NCBI GenBank assembly: GCA_022575985.1
Contig: JAKSXM010000238.1
Location: 14,526,001 to 14,590,000 of the forward strand
From: Anagrus nilaparvatae
Taxonomy: Eukaryota; Arthropoda; Insecta; Hymenoptera; Mymaridae
Length of the DNA: 64,000 nucleotides
Direction: 5' to 3'
This document shows, piece after piece, positions 37,500 through 50,400 of this stretch. A program made the translations under genes and the position numbers. The notes beneath the pieces are model-generated. The model was not told the DNA's origin. It saw only the letters and a program-made list of their open reading frames with translations, and made no database searches. Each line of letters begins with the position of its first letter. Within the stretch, counting starts at the first letter, position 1.

Positions 37500-40400
37500 T
37501 TTAATGTTTGTAAATATCATATAATTTCTTTATAAAATGAATATTTTTTTATAAACTTTTTCTTACAATTGTTATAATAAAAATAATTTTAAATAAAAAC
37601 TAGTTAGATAAAAATAAATGAATCTGCAAAAAAAATTTGTTTATACTTGAATATTTTTTTTTATGATAAAAAAATTATTACAAGCTTTTTTTTTTGCTAA
37701 TTTCTTTTGTTATAAAAATAAATCACAGATTTAATTGTTATATTTGCTTATATTTTATATTATTTATCGATATTGAATTGAATAACCAGATTTAATAATA
37801 ATAGCATACTATTTCAATGGAAATAATAATTATTGATAATTTAATAACCAATTTTAATGCAAACTTTGTGTACTAGTTTTTTATTAATATTGATAAAACA
37901 AAAAGTAAAAAGAAATATAATCAATATACAGAATTTTGTATTGGATTTGAATTTATACGATAGGATGGCTTAAAAATAAGTTAAAAATAATTTTTGTGAC
38001 TAATATTATTTTATATAGAGTAATTTAAATTCGCAAAATTAAACTTAAAAAAATAAAATCTCATTTTATGGTGCAAAGCTTGAAAGCATATAATTATAAC
38101 AATAAGAATGGTATCTAGTCAGTTGTAAACAATAGAGCAGGAAATATATTTATGTAGGAGATATGAAAATATAAGAGAGAATTGACATAAGCAATGTACA
38201 TTTTAAGACAATAGCTGAGGAAAGTTTAATTACGAGAAAAAATAAAAAAAAAAAATTAAAATAAATCTAAAATAACACATTGTTAATAAAATTAAAAGGA
38301 AAACAAGATATGTAGAACATAAACCTTTTAGTATTCCAGATAAAGTCGCGTAATAAAATTAGCTAGATTACCATCTACGTTTATTACTGCTTGTTGACGA
38401 TTCAAGAGATAAACATCAAATCTTAATGAGATCGGAATAAATGAAAAGACTAAAACAAATTTAATCAATTTAAAATCTAATTTTTTTTTTCTTTTTCATG
38501 AAAACTAAAAAATATTTTGAACGAAGTAACAAAAGTTAATGAAGATGAGAGAGTTATTAAAAGCTATTCAATATGAAGAAACAATTGAAAAAAGGCTCAC
38601 AATGAGAAACTTTCTTGCAATTAATCATTCTAGCTGTCAGATATTTTAATAAAAATAGCAGAAATTAGTTTTTTTATTTTTTAAAATTTTATTATTATTG
38701 AAATTAAATTAAAAAGAAGTCTCGTTTTTATTCAAAAACTATGTCATGAATTAGTAAAATAAATTTTTACATTTTTATTAATGCAAATAAAATAATTGAA
38801 TCGAACCAATCGTTAAAAGAAGCGCAAATTCTACACGAGTTTAATTACAAACAATATTTTGAAATAAAAAAAAAATAGTAGAAAAACATGTATAAAAAAA
38901 TAAATAAAAATATTCCTTTGATCAAATTTTTTTTAAACACAAAAAAACAGGATTCTTTATTAACAAGCTTTTAACTTTTTATAGAGTAGAAAAAATTCAT
39001 TTGAAAAATTGAAAAAATAAATGAAATTGATCCATTTGTAATAACTTTATTGAGCTATAACCGTATATATTAGAGTCTCACTTATTTTCAAAAAGTTTTT
39101 TCCTTTTATAATTTTCAGAATCAGGATGAAATATCATAAAATTAATATACCAAATAAATTGCAGTTTAACTAATCACCTGAGAAATGAAATTCCAGCTGA
39201 TTGAGACAATGTTCTGAAAGGAAATTTCCATATATTTCCTTTTGTTTAACCTGTAAATTGTAAATTGTCAGTTTGATTTGCAAATTGGCAAGGGAAATTA
39301 AGCATGTTGTTTAAAAATATTTTTTCAACAGTGACATTCTAATGTAGATGTTTGATTGTTTCAGTGACAATTGTTTATTTAAAATTATTAAATTGAAATT
39401 GAAAAATTAATTTATTAATAATGGTTGGATAGATTTTTATTGTTCCTTAATATGAAACTTAAGTACTCGAAAAAAATTAAATTTAGATTTGAATATCGAA
39501 TGAGATGTCCGAAAACACAAAAGATATTAGTGAAAAAAAAGAAAAAATAAGGAGAAGAAGAAAAGCGTCGTTCATTTGCATGTCTGCTGCTTGAAAAGTA
39601 ATTACCAAGTTGTCATCGACAGGCTCATCACGACATACTCTCTAAAGTCCACAAAAGCAAATAAAATCAATTAAAAATAAAATTTTCCGTCTCTTTGTTA
39701 GAAATGGGAAATATTATAAGTTCCTTTTTTTAAATTAATGAAAATATTCGTTATTCCATCGTTAAAGTTGAAATAAAAAAAGTTTTTATTTTTCCTTACA
39801 ATATACGAGGCCCTATCTATCGAATTTTGCTCTCTCGAGATGAAATCTCATCGGAACCAAACCTAGACTGTAATTGACGAATTGAGTTGAAAGTTCGTAA
39901 GTAATATTATTTTATGATATACCAAGTTAAATAAATTTTTATTTATTACTTTTAAAAGGAAAAATATATTTTTCGACTTACTTATTTTTTTATATTATTT
40001 TATTTTTTTTTACTATTTTACTTTAGAAGTATTCCCATTTGTGTATTGATAAATAAGGTAGAATGTACGGGGTATAAGGTCTAGTTTACTTTGGCTCTCA
40101 AATATCAAGATATTTACATTTATGCGAATAAAAAATACTAAAATTTTTAGCAAACAAAACTTTATTTCTTTGAATAATTTTTAAAAATAATTTTAATTAT
40201 TATACATACTTGGCTAATTATTAATTTAATAGTAAATATAAATTTTTTTAAACACATTCTCTTTTTAAGAATTTGCATTTTACAAAAGGAACAAGAAAAA
40301 ACATTTAATTGAACATTTGGTTAATATCTGCATCATTTTGTTAACTAACGATTGCCCAATAATTACAATTTAATTCCAATATGAAATATTATATTTTACA

Positions 40401-40630
40401 AAACCAAAAGTAAAATTGTATTAAATTGAGCATTTTTAAAAAATATATTTATTTTTAGCAGTGCCATCCATACTAATAAATTACTATCACAACATTTTAA
40501 TAATTGCCCAATAATAACAGTACTAAAAAATAAATACTAACAATAAAGATTGAATTTTTTGAAATTCAAAAAATAACTATTACATATATTAACAACATTT
40601 CAACAAAAAAAAATAACAAACAAATAGGTT
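37500..40630. other. AT-rich non-coding stretch between convergent genes
   Basis: Nothing recognisable on either strand. It lies between the 3' ends of the kinase gene and the coiled-coil gene. A slightly less AT-rich patch is at 39570-39660 and 39800-39900, with no frame or RNA fold that I could assign. Confidence 0.5.
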
Positions 40631-40632
40631 TT

Positions 40633-40638
40633 TTTATT
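40633..40638 (-). terminator. Polyadenylation signal directly after the stop codon
   Basis: The minus strand reads TGA AATAAA, so the hexamer abuts the stop codon of the coiled-coil gene. If used, the 3'UTR would be only some 20-40 bases long. Other hexamers lie further on (for example near 40449). Confidence 0.4.
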
Positions 40639-41697
40639 TCATTTGGGTCTAGATTTTAAAATCTGTGCCAATCTACTTGATCTACGCAATGGTACTTTTG
40701 CTGCTCCTGAAAGAAAAAAAAAGTCTTAAACATTGAAAAAAAAGTTACATTTCATAACAATAAAATGCTAACCTTTCTTCAGTTTTTGCAAATCAATCTT
40801 TAATTTATCAATTTTCGCCAATAAATTTTCGTTGGTTGTCTGAAGAATCTGGTAATTTTTTTTCAAGCTATTAATTTCTTTGGCAGCATCTTCAAGTACA
40901 AAATCTTGTCTGTCAATTTCCATCTGATAGTGCTCGACTTGCTGCATCAATTCGCTGTTTTCTTCTTTCAGGCCACTAATGGCACGTTGTTGCTCTGTCC
41001 TGTAATAAAGAATAGATATTAGATATGGGTATCATAAATTTGAAAAATGGTAAATAATGAAAAAAATACTAACTCGTTGGCTCCAACATCTCTCCTTTGA
41101 ATATTTATTTCACCTGGCGATCCTCTCGGCCGAATGATGATCAAGCGAATCACTGATCCAGTATTATTATGCACATAGAAACTCCCCTAGTAAGTTTCAA
41201 AAAATAACAAATTTTTCTATAAGTTCGCATAAATGAAAATAAAAAAAAAATTTATTTAAAAATATCAACAATCAACGATGATATTTAAATTTACTTGTAT
41301 TGTTAATTTTGAAATAATTATCAATGTAAACATAAATAATTAACTTTATTTTCAAAACTGTTTTTCTATAATAAGATAAACGTTCCTAAATAAATACAAA
41401 ATATGAATAAATCAATGTCTTTGCGATTCATTGTAATATTTGTAATATTGTATTTAAACGATAAAGTTTTACAATAATTAATAAAAATTTCATTAAAACA
41501 AAAGAATTTTTTTTCATCAACTGTTTGAAATTTTAAAGTTTTTTATAATTCTTTGTTGCAGAAAGTAGCAGTGCAGTAAAATAAAATAAATAAATTTCAT
41601 TAAAAAGAGCAAATTAAAAATAACTTTAATGACAAAATAAATATGCAATTCAAATGATACAATTAAAAAATATAATAATAATACATTTCTTTACCAT
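40639..41697 (-). CDS. Small coiled-coil protein of unknown function, four coding exons
   Basis: Coding exons on the minus strand are 41697-41695 (ATG only), 41186-41074, 40999-40773 and 40706-40639, with stop TGA at 40641-40639. Donors are ATG|GTAAAG, ACGA|GTTAGT and AAAG|GTTAGC. Acceptors are ACTAG|GGG, TACAG|GAC and TTCAG|GAG. Phases are 0, 2 and 1, and the sum is 411 bases, giving 136 residues in frame throughout. The protein starts MGSFYVHNNTGSVIRLIIIR. Residues of about 42-115 form a strongly heptad-like helix (KEENSELMQQVEHYQ, ILQTTNENLLAKIDKLK). It ends in a basic tail (VPLRRSSRLAQILKSRPK) that includes a PKA-type RRxS site. No family is recognised. The tail and coil suggest an assembly or nucleic-acid-associated role, but that is only a guess. 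The first exon is the least certain part. Confidence 0.75.
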
Positions 41698-41699
41698 TT

Positions 41700-41860
41700 T
41701 AATTTAACTGCGAAATAAAGGCACTTTTACTTTTTCAAATCGTCTCTGCATCAAACGGTAATGAACTAACGCTAATATAAATTATGATTTCATGATTTGA
41801 GCTTTGCTGAAAACCATCAATCGATAATCTCCGGCTATGTTCGTAAATTTTAGAAAAATT
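41700..41860 (-). promoter_or_regulatory. Presumed 5'UTR and promoter of the coiled-coil gene, with a DRE-like site
   Basis: On the minus strand this stretch leads into the AAAATG start. It is less AT-rich than its surroundings (GCGTTAGTTCATTACCG, CATAGCCGGAG). It contains TTATCGATTG at about 41819, close to the insect DNA-replication-element consensus TATCGATA found in many core promoters of broadly expressed genes. No TATA box is evident. The transcription start is not fixed. Confidence 0.35.
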
Positions 41861-42145
41861 AGCGGTTCAGGTAAACACTCATATATCATGCGTGTTTTTT
41901 TTACCTTTTCTACTAAATTCACTCAAAATTTTTCTATTATTACTGTGTAACACTTTTATGTTGATAAACATTTTACTTTTGGTTACTTACAAGAAATTTT
42001 TCGTATTTACGTTCGACAAACAGACCAAGTATACACGAAATACTAATTTAATTAAGTAACTATGCACAGTAATCATTAGAAAAGTTAAAAAAAAAAAAAA
42101 ATTTAGAACTGGTATGTGTTTTCACACAACCAACGATCATCAACT

Positions 42146-43691
42146 AAGTCTATTTCACTCCAAAAAAGTACCTAAATTAAAAATATTCTAAAACCATATC
42201 ACTCCAAATTTTTCTAAGGACCTAAATCGAATATATTCCAAAACCATATCACTTCAAATTTTTCTAAGGACCTAAATCGAAAATATTCTAAAACCATTTC
42301 ACTTCAAATTTTTCTAAGTACCTAAATCGAAAATATTCTAAAATCATTTCACTCCAAATTTTTCTAAGTACCTAAATCGAAAATATTCTAAAACCATATC
42401 ACTCCAAATTTTTCTAAGGACCTAAATCGAAAATATTCCAAAACCATTTCACTAAAAATTTTTCTAAGGACCTAAATTGAAAATATTCTAAAACTATTTC
42501 ACTCCAAATTTTTCTAAGGACCTAAATCGAAAATATTCTAAAACCATTTCACTCCAAATTGTTCTAAGGACCTAAATCGATAATATTCTAAAACCATTTC
42601 ACTCCAAATTTTTCTAAATATCTAAATCGAAAATATTCTAAAACCATTTCACTCCAAATTTTTCTAAGGACCTAAATCGAAAATATTCTAAAACCATTTC
42701 ACTCCAAATTTTTCTAAGTACCTAAATCGAAAATATTCTAACGCCATTTCACTCCGAATTTTTCTAAGTACCTAAATCGAAAATATTCTAAAACCATATC
42801 ACTCCAAATTTTTCTAAGGACCTAAATCGAAAATATTCCAAAACCATTTCACTCCAAATTTTTCTAAGGACCTAAATCGATAATATTCTAAAACCATTTC
42901 ACTCCAAATTTTTCTAAATATCTAAATCGAAAATATTCTAAAACACTTTCACTCCAAATTTTTCTAAGGACCTAAATCGAAAATATTCTAAAACCATTTC
43001 ACTCCAAATTTTTCTAAGGACCTAAATCGAAAATATTCTAAAACCATTTCACTCCAAATTTTTCTAAGGACCTAAATCGATAATATTCTAAAACCATTTC
43101 ACTCCAAATTTTTCTAAATATCTAAATCGAAAATATTCTAAAACCATTTCACTCCAAATTTTTCTAAGGACCTAAATCGAAAATATTCTAAAACCATTTC
43201 ACTTCAAATTTTTCTAAGTACCTAAATCGAAAATATTCTAAAACCATATCACTTCAAATTTTTCTAAGTACCTAAATCGAAAATATTCTAAAACCATATC
43301 ACTCCAAATTTTTCTAAGAACCTAAATCGAAAATATTCTAAAACCATTTCACTCCAAATTTTTCTAAGTACCTAAATCGAAAATATTCTAAAACCATATC
43401 ACTTCAAATTTTTCTAAGTACCTAAATTGAAAATATTCTAAAACCATATCACTTCAAATTTTTCTAAGTACCTAAATTGAAAATATTCTAAAACCATATC
43501 ACTCCAAATTTTTCTAAGGACCTAAATCGAATATATTCCAAAACCATTTAACTAAAAATTTTTCTAAGTACCTAAATCGAAAATATTCTAAAACCATTTC
43601 ACTCCAAATTTTTCTAAGTATCTAAATCGATAATATTCTAAAACCATTTCACTTTAAATTTTTCTAAGGACCTAAATCGAAAATATTCTAA
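42146..43691. repeat. 50-bp minisatellite, about 31 copies without length variation
   Basis: CCTAAATCGA (or a one-base variant) recurs every 50 bases from 42171 to 43671, thirty intervals with no insertion or deletion. Unit order is CCTAAATCGA, AAATATTCTA, AAACCATTTC, ACTCCAAATT, TTTCTAAGGA, with point variants at a few positions (GGA/GTA, ATTTC/ATATC, TCGAAAA/TCGATAA). Both ends of the array carry AAGTCTATTT. It lies about 450 bases upstream of the start of the coiled-coil gene. The unit length is not a multiple of three and contains stops, so it is non-coding. Confidence 0.97.
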
Positions 43692-43701
43692 GTCTATTTT
43701 A

Positions 43702-43715
43702 CCCCCCCCCCCCCC
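43702..43715. repeat. Homopolymer of 14 C
   Basis: A run of 14 C directly after the minisatellite, followed by A-runs and CACCCCTCCCCCTAGGG. Its true length may differ because of sequencing or assembly error. Confidence 0.8.
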
Positions 43716-43719
43716 AAAA

Positions 43720-44565
43720 AAGTCAATTTTTCACCCCTCCCCCTAGGGAGATTTTTTCAAATAACCCATCCAATGAACATGTTCCACGTTAATAAATATA
43801 ATGAATATATCAGATAAAAATTAAAATGAACCCTAATTACCAATCGTAATTTAAGATATTTTTTTACCAATGGCTCATTATCGTTTACGTGGTGGTATTT
43901 ATTTTTCTAGCTTGTGTTAGTGGTAGATATCTAACCCACTCCATACTTAATTTTGGTAAGTAAATTGTATTAGGGCCTTATTAAAAAAAGGTCAGCAAAA
44001 TTTAAAATCATTCTATCACATCCATCCAACTTTAAAGTTAAAAAAGGATTACTGGTGAAATCAGTTAGATCATTCTAAATTCAATTAAATTAAGGTGGTT
44101 TAGATAAAAAATTGTCCAGAAAGCTTATAAAATGACTTTGTTTTCATCATCTCGCTATAATGTTTTTAAAAGTGCTAATCCCTGTTACATAAAAAATTCA
44201 ATAGTAATTAAATTTAAAATGATTATAGTTGAATAATTTATTTTTAGATAAATCGAAAACAAAAAAAAAATTTAATTAATTATGTAAGAGCGTATTTGAT
44301 AATACATGTAGAAATCTACCAAAAAAACTACTACAGGAATTTCCAGATTCACAAAAAATTGTAAATTTATGCAATATTGTAAAGAAGTGACAATTAAATT
44401 TTTAAATAAACTTTAAAATTAAAAAGCTTGTTAGTTTTAATTGTTTTTAAATTTAATAAACTGTTCATTGAAAATTGGAAGGTTCGCTACTTTCTAAATT
44501 CATTTTACAAATTTAAATTTGTAACTTTGCATTTAAATTATTTTCAATAAAGTAAAATATTCTAT
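43720..44565. other. AT-rich non-coding stretch
   Basis: No gene or repeat recognised, apart from a C-rich patch at 43732-43745. Confidence 0.5.
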
Positions 44566-44569
44566 GGGG

Positions 44570-45125
44570 CTTGCAAGTAAGTCTTCCTTAAGGTATCGAG
44601 TGTCCTTCGGAAGTCCTGGTTTGAAAATGTAAGATCCGAGATAATGAAAATATTGAGTAGCTATTTTTGTAAGAATTCTACATGTAGAAGTTTGGAGAAA
44701 TAAAGAGATTTCGAAAATGTATGTATAAAATATAAATTCGTACGATAATGCGTTTAAATTAGTGAGAAAATGGTGGTTTTATAATTAGATTCCGAAAATG
44801 CTTGTCGGTTAACTAGATAAGAAAATCGTTAGATAGTTTTAGGTATAAAAGCGTTAATGGAAGAGAGAATCTCATATTCTCTGTCTTCTCTGTCTCTTGT
44901 ATTTAACAAATCAGGTCGTATCAGAAGAAAGTTCCAACGCATCAGCTGATAAAATTAGTCTATTTAAAATTTATATCAAGATGTACAAAGCTATTATAGA
45001 AATTTTGAAAAAGGAAAAAGAAATATTTATGTGTAACAAATATATAATAATGGCCAGTGACGTTCTATTAGAATATATTCCCAGAGTGCTATTACTGATT
45101 TTATCATTAGGTTCATTTTCATAAT
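44570..45125 (+). mobile_element. Possible decayed LTR retroelement 5' end (promoter plus gag-like start)
   Basis: TATAAAA at 44844-44850 is followed about 30 bases on by a pyrimidine-rich ATTCTCTGTCTTCTCTGTCT stretch, then GGTCGTATCAGAAG, similar to leader sequences found just inside LTRs. An open frame from about 44897 to 45121 reads through QVVSEESSNASADKISLFK and KMYKAIIEILKKEKEIF. It starts at TTG, or at a later ATG, and stops early. No second LTR, protease or RT is visible. A host promoter with a short exon is an alternative reading. Confidence 0.25.
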
Positions 45126-45129
45126 AATC

Positions 45130-46990
45130 CTATAGAGAAAATGGAAAATATCCGCACAATAGCTTCCTGTGTATGTAAATTTTTTTTTTTTATTTCCAGT
45201 TTCTCTTATGGTTGGTTCCTACTTCGAATACACGAAGATATTAAGTTGGAAAAAAATTCCATTTGAATAACTCGCAGCGCTACACAGGAAGTGCATTTAC
45301 CCCAAAAATCCATTAAACGGAAGTTAAAATGTACGTGAATTTAATTTACTTTTGAATAAATAAATATTATTTTATTTGTAAAAAAAAAGGAAAATGATTT
45401 ATTGCAAAAGTCAGGTGAAAAGTTAATCGTCATGCGTGTAGGTTCGTGTAGTTACTATTCGTAGACCTACTACTCGAGAGGAAACTTTTGTTTACAGTCG
45501 TATTATATAACTAAAAGAGGAGGAAAGCCACTTTGTGCTTTAGATTATTACTGTTATTATTAGAGATAATATAAGTTTTGCTTTCAATGAGAAAATTTGT
45601 GCAAACTAAAACTTTTTTCCCGCACGTATCGATTATTTTATTCAAAATAAAAGTTTAAAAACATCAATAGAGCAGGCAGCTAGGCACTATCATAAATAAC
45701 TTTTATTAATATATATTTTGTTTAACATGCGAGCTTTAATTAATTTTAGGATAGTTTATTTTTACAAAAAGCTACACGTTCGTCAATAGTTCTCTAAAAA
45801 TCTCGGACAATGCATGTACTTGATTGCTGCTCTTCACTATAATATATTTAGCAATGGAAATTTCTATACAACACCTACGAAAAGCTTTGTCAAGGGAATA
45901 TATCACACGAGTTTTATAAAACTTTAGTTTATATTATTTCTCCAGTGTATAATTTTCGATGCATTTTTTTAAAATTTAATTAAAACGTATAAATAAAATC
46001 AATTCTGCCTTTTTCTCTATTTTAAAATAAATAAATTTTATTTAAATTTGCAAAATGAAATTTTATTTATCTTCAAGAATTATATAATAACTTTAACTTT
46101 TAAAGAAGTTAATCAGACTTTTCAACTTTGATTGAAGTGTTTAGCAAGTAAAATATAAGGTTAAAACTTTGCATAAATTATATTTTAAGGAATTTAAACA
46201 CTTTTTAATATTTTTACAAATTCTTCCGTATCTAAAAGAACTTTTTAAACAGCAGGAATAGTAATAATAATATAACACCCTTCGGCCAAATTCCCTAAAA
46301 TCTATTTATTCCGTAGCTTATGAAAAAAGTTTAACCTAAAAATCAATATATACAATAAAAAAAAATTTTTCTCGCAAGTAAAATGATTCCCTGACAGTAT
46401 AAAAATTAAAATCAATTGCCCTGTTGTCACAGGTTCATGGGTTCAATCCTCGATTATAGTTAAGTGCATTATAGAGAGTAAATGTAATTTACACTGCATC
46501 AGAAAAGAGCGGGTGATAGGCTTTTTTTATTCTAAAATGATTGAATAGTATTTGCAAAAATTAATCCAATTATTAATATTTTTGGCACCACAATAATTCG
46601 AATAAACATAAGTATCATTTAAAAAATAATTAATATTAAAATTTAGCTAGCCTCCATAAAAATATAACCTAAATTATCTACCACCAAATGGTGTACTTGA
46701 ACTTAACCCTAGAAGAAACTAAGCCACAGGGAATTAGGAAGAGAGGATGCCCCAGATAAACACTTATAACTGGTTTGTGTGTTAAAATAACCGATCAGCA
46801 TGGCCACAAAATATTATTTATTAAGTAATTAATAATTAATTAAATTAACTCGCCTTTGCACAAACCTCTTTATCACGAAATCTTTTTTTTATTTTCAGCG
46901 TTGAAAAAACTGTATAGGACCCAAAATCTCAAATAATCACCAAAAGTCTTCTATCCCCCACAACAAACATATAATAAAAATGATAGAAAC
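45130..46990. other. Non-coding stretch with a small inverted repeat
   Basis: CTTCCTGTGTA at 45163-45173 pairs with TACACAGGAAG at 45291-45301 around a 117-base spacer. This could be a small non-autonomous element or chance. A tRNA-like T-loop phrase GGTTCAATCC at about 46440 has no matching A box. No gene is recognised. Confidence 0.4.
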
Positions 46991-46992
46991 TA

Positions 46993-47438
46993 CACTGTAA
47001 AAAGTAACTTTCTTATATTAACAAAAAAATAGAACATTTTCGAGAAATTAGTAAATTTTAGAAAAAATTTGTAAATATTCGAAAAAAATCGTAAATTTAC
47101 TAAATTTAGTATATTAACAAAAAATTCGAGTATTCTCGATTTTTTTTATGAATGCGCAAAAAAATTGATAATTTACAATTTTCTTTTGAAAAGTTTCAAA
47201 AAATAGTTGTAAATTTACAAAAAATAGTTGTGAATTTACAACTTTTTTCGTAAATTCATGTAAATTCACAAAAAAAAATAAAAAATTTAACAAATTTTAA
47301 CAAATTTTTTGATAATATACTAAATTTAGTAAAATTACGATTTTTATCGAATATTAACAAAATTTTTTGAAAATCTACTAATTTTTCGAAAAAATTCTAT
47401 TTTTTTTTGTAAATCTAAGAAAGTTACTTTTTACAGTG
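46993..47438. mobile_element. Intact 446-bp MITE (CACTG ends, TA target site)
   Basis: The left end CACTGTAAAAAGTAACTTTC is complementary to the right end GAAAGTTACTTTTTACAGTG, with TA at 46991-46992 and 47439-47440. The interior consists of AATTAGTAAATTTT, TACTAAATTTAGTA and GATAATTTACAATTT-like phrases on both strands and has no coding capacity. It is the reference copy for the interrupted copies at 13738 and 30050. A TA target with CACTG ends points to Tc1/mariner-type mobilisation. Confidence 0.92.
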
Positions 47439-47444
47439 TATCAA

Positions 47445-50400
47445 AAACATCTCTTTTATAAAAGCTTTTTGAGGTCTAAAAATTAACCTAAATCGTATTT
47501 GAACCTAAAATTTTCTGCAAAATCTTAATTTGAAATAAAAAAGTATACTTTCTATTTAAAATACCTAAGTTGGGTCCTGCAGGATCCTAAAATCCAAAAC
47601 TAATTTCCTCACCAGAAAAACTTTTTTTCGTTATTTTGGTCTGTAAAAAAAAATTGTAAAATTAATAAATACTAACGAAAATTCGTTTTAGGGGTTGATG
47701 GGGGAAAAATACTCTTTAAATGCCCTTTTCTCACCAAAAATTTGCTGGAAGCTTATTTCTTATGTTTTTTGGCCATTAGTAATTTAGTGGGGGGATGAAA
47801 AGTAAAGAAATTGTAGTTAATTTTTCTTGGAAACTCCTGTAATACTCTTCGAATTTTTAAAAAATTCTAAAAAAAGGTTTGTTAACATGTCAGAGAATTT
47901 TATTAATCTGGAAATAAATTCTTTATCAAGTTATTAAATTGATTAGAGTATTAGTAAACTTAGAATTTAAAAATTGCAAGCATAAAATTGATTTTAATGA
48001 CAATTCTTGTATCAGGAAAAGTAAAATATTTTAATTATTAAACTATGGGAACATAATATGTTCTGCTTCTGCATCAATCAAAAATTTGAATAGTTTAAAA
48101 GTTTGACGTATGCATCGAAGAAAAGTTTTTAGAATATTCTTAAGGATGTATAAAATTTCTCGTAAAATTATTAACGCACATGCATAAACGAACATGGCAT
48201 GATGTTGTATCAATTCTTTAAGTCATTAAAGAAACTGCCAGAAGCAAAATTTATCGTCATAAGCATTTTGTCGAAAAAGACAAGAGAAGCAAACTGTAAC
48301 ACTTTTGGAAAATCTTTTAGCTCAGACACATCTTGTTAAAGTTTTCGGTAATCCAAAATAACAAGATAATAGACCATTTAGAGAAAAAAAGCTTACTAAA
48401 CTTTTGTAGTTTCGTCGTGTTGAAAATTCGAGAGCTGCACGTCCCATTTTGAGTAGGAGCATATATATTATCTTCTCTACGTACGAATACGTATTGTCAT
48501 TATTATTATGAAAGAGTATAAAGAAGAGATGAAAGAGAAGGACCGGAGGTCGTTTGCAAAACTGGAAACCCGGAACGTGGTTCCGGTCTAGGCCTTTGCA
48601 GGAGCTTAATCGACCCACACTAGCCTAAGCAAAAATCTTGTCCTACCTCCTATACTTGCTTCTTCTTTTCCTAAGCTTCCGCTTCTTTCCGGTTTCCTTT
48701 CTTTTCATTGCGTTCCCGGTCTTCTTTTATTTCCAGTTAATAAATGATACACCATCTATACGGTAAGCCTAACCAGAGACATTTTAATTGGCACTTTTTG
48801 CGTTATATTTTTGACCTATTTAAAAAAATATTGCTTTTCCCGCATACACATAAAACTGAGGAAAACAATAAATTACCGAACAGCCATACTCTTTTGTTTT
48901 ATTTTTTATTTATTTAATTCAATACACTGACATTTTCAATGTTATTTTATGATTCCTTTTTTTTATACACAATAAGCAAGCATGAACAGAAGAAAAAAAA
49001 CGACCAGCTGTGCACCTTTTTTGTCCGTTAAAGCTTTTTTTTACTCGACTAGTAACAAAAAAAAAAGTTTATATAGGTAGTTTGTACAGGTTTGACACAT
49101 TACTATGTGTGTGCTGGGATTATTCCTGGTTTTTCAACCTCAGTATTACATAATATATCATTTTATTTTTTAAACAAACTTATATGAGCTTACAGATAAT
49201 GCCGGAAAAATGAAAATATTTTATTTACGATACTTCACCTATTATAAGATTTTTCTAAATTATTTTTATTTTTATTTTTATACATTTTTTTCTCCTTCGA
49301 CTCTTTCCAGTTATGCCTTCTATGTAATGCACTGAAAGAGAAGCTTTCCGATATGTGAGAAAAGAATTTTCCACTTTTTATCGAAAAGTATAAAATACAA
49401 GTTGGAAAAAATTTTCTCTACTCTTTTTTTTAAATAAAAAATCACCTCTTTATGTGCTCAAGTATCCAACCAGCATTATAACGCCAAAAACATTTTTTTA
49501 AAACGCTAAGCTTATGATGACCGCTTTCATTTTATTTTTTAAACTTAGCCGCAAAACTTTTCCGAACTTTTTAACAAATAAAAATTATGCCAAAATGAAT
49601 AAAAGATATTTTAAATTAAAATTAATACATTTTTTTTATTTCAAGAGTTTAAAAAAAAATTTTTAAACTAATTTTTATAAAATGAGCTTTTTTTAGTTAA
49701 TGATGAGAAAAGAGTAAACTCACGAAAAAAAAAACCTTTTTAAAACTTGGATAATATTCTCACGTTAAAGTTTAAAAAAAAAAAAGAAATTCTTTCAGTA
49801 ATATTAACTTTTAAAATTTCTTTTGAAGAAAAACAAATAAAATATAAAATTTTCTTCTTTCTGCCATTTTTTTTATTAATTATTTATAATTAATTTATTA
49901 CTCGGGCTATTTCTTTTTCCTGTATCAAATAGAGAATTAAAGCTCGAATGTTTCCGTTTCTTTGTGTCGCTTGAAAAAGCCCGAGGCAGATGATAAATTT
50001 TTGAAAAATGGCACGTTTTAGAGAAATTATTTAATTACGCCTCGGATACAAGAGCGGATTACAAAAGTAATTCAAGAGTGGAAAAATCAATTTTTCGAAA
50101 ATATAAAGGGAAAGGAAAGCGTTTTTTTTTCAAGCAATATCTGAAAATAAAAAAGTTTTAATACTTTTTTGAAATAAAAAAAAGTTGACATTATAAGACT
50201 TGATTTAAAAAGTTAGATTGCAGTTATTGGATTTTCCATAAGAAATATACTCGACATTAATAATAATATTTGTCTTGGAAGAACCATCTGCCTTTAAATT
50301 AATCGAGAACAACCGATTCGTAAATTGTGTCAACTTACTCTCGTGTTGTTTTTGACTCGAAGCATATTCAGAATTGAGATTTTAGCTCTGGGCTTGTTTG

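Noticed and set aside
42146..43691. CRISPR-like regular spacing
   Set aside because: The whole 50-bp unit is repeated with no unique spacers, and the host is a eukaryote. It is a minisatellite.
43702..43715. Functional G-quadruplex at the C14 and G14 runs (also 62500-62513)
   Set aside because: A single homopolymer run is not a standard four-tract quadruplex, and its length may be a sequencing artefact.
46430..46460. tRNA T-loop-like phrase GGTTCAATCC
   Set aside because: There is no A-box, anticodon stem or acceptor stem at the required distance on either strand.
48500..48590. Structured RNA candidate (GACCGG with CCGGTC pairing)
   Set aside because: There is a single short pairing with no conserved family features; it is kept only as part of a less AT-rich island.
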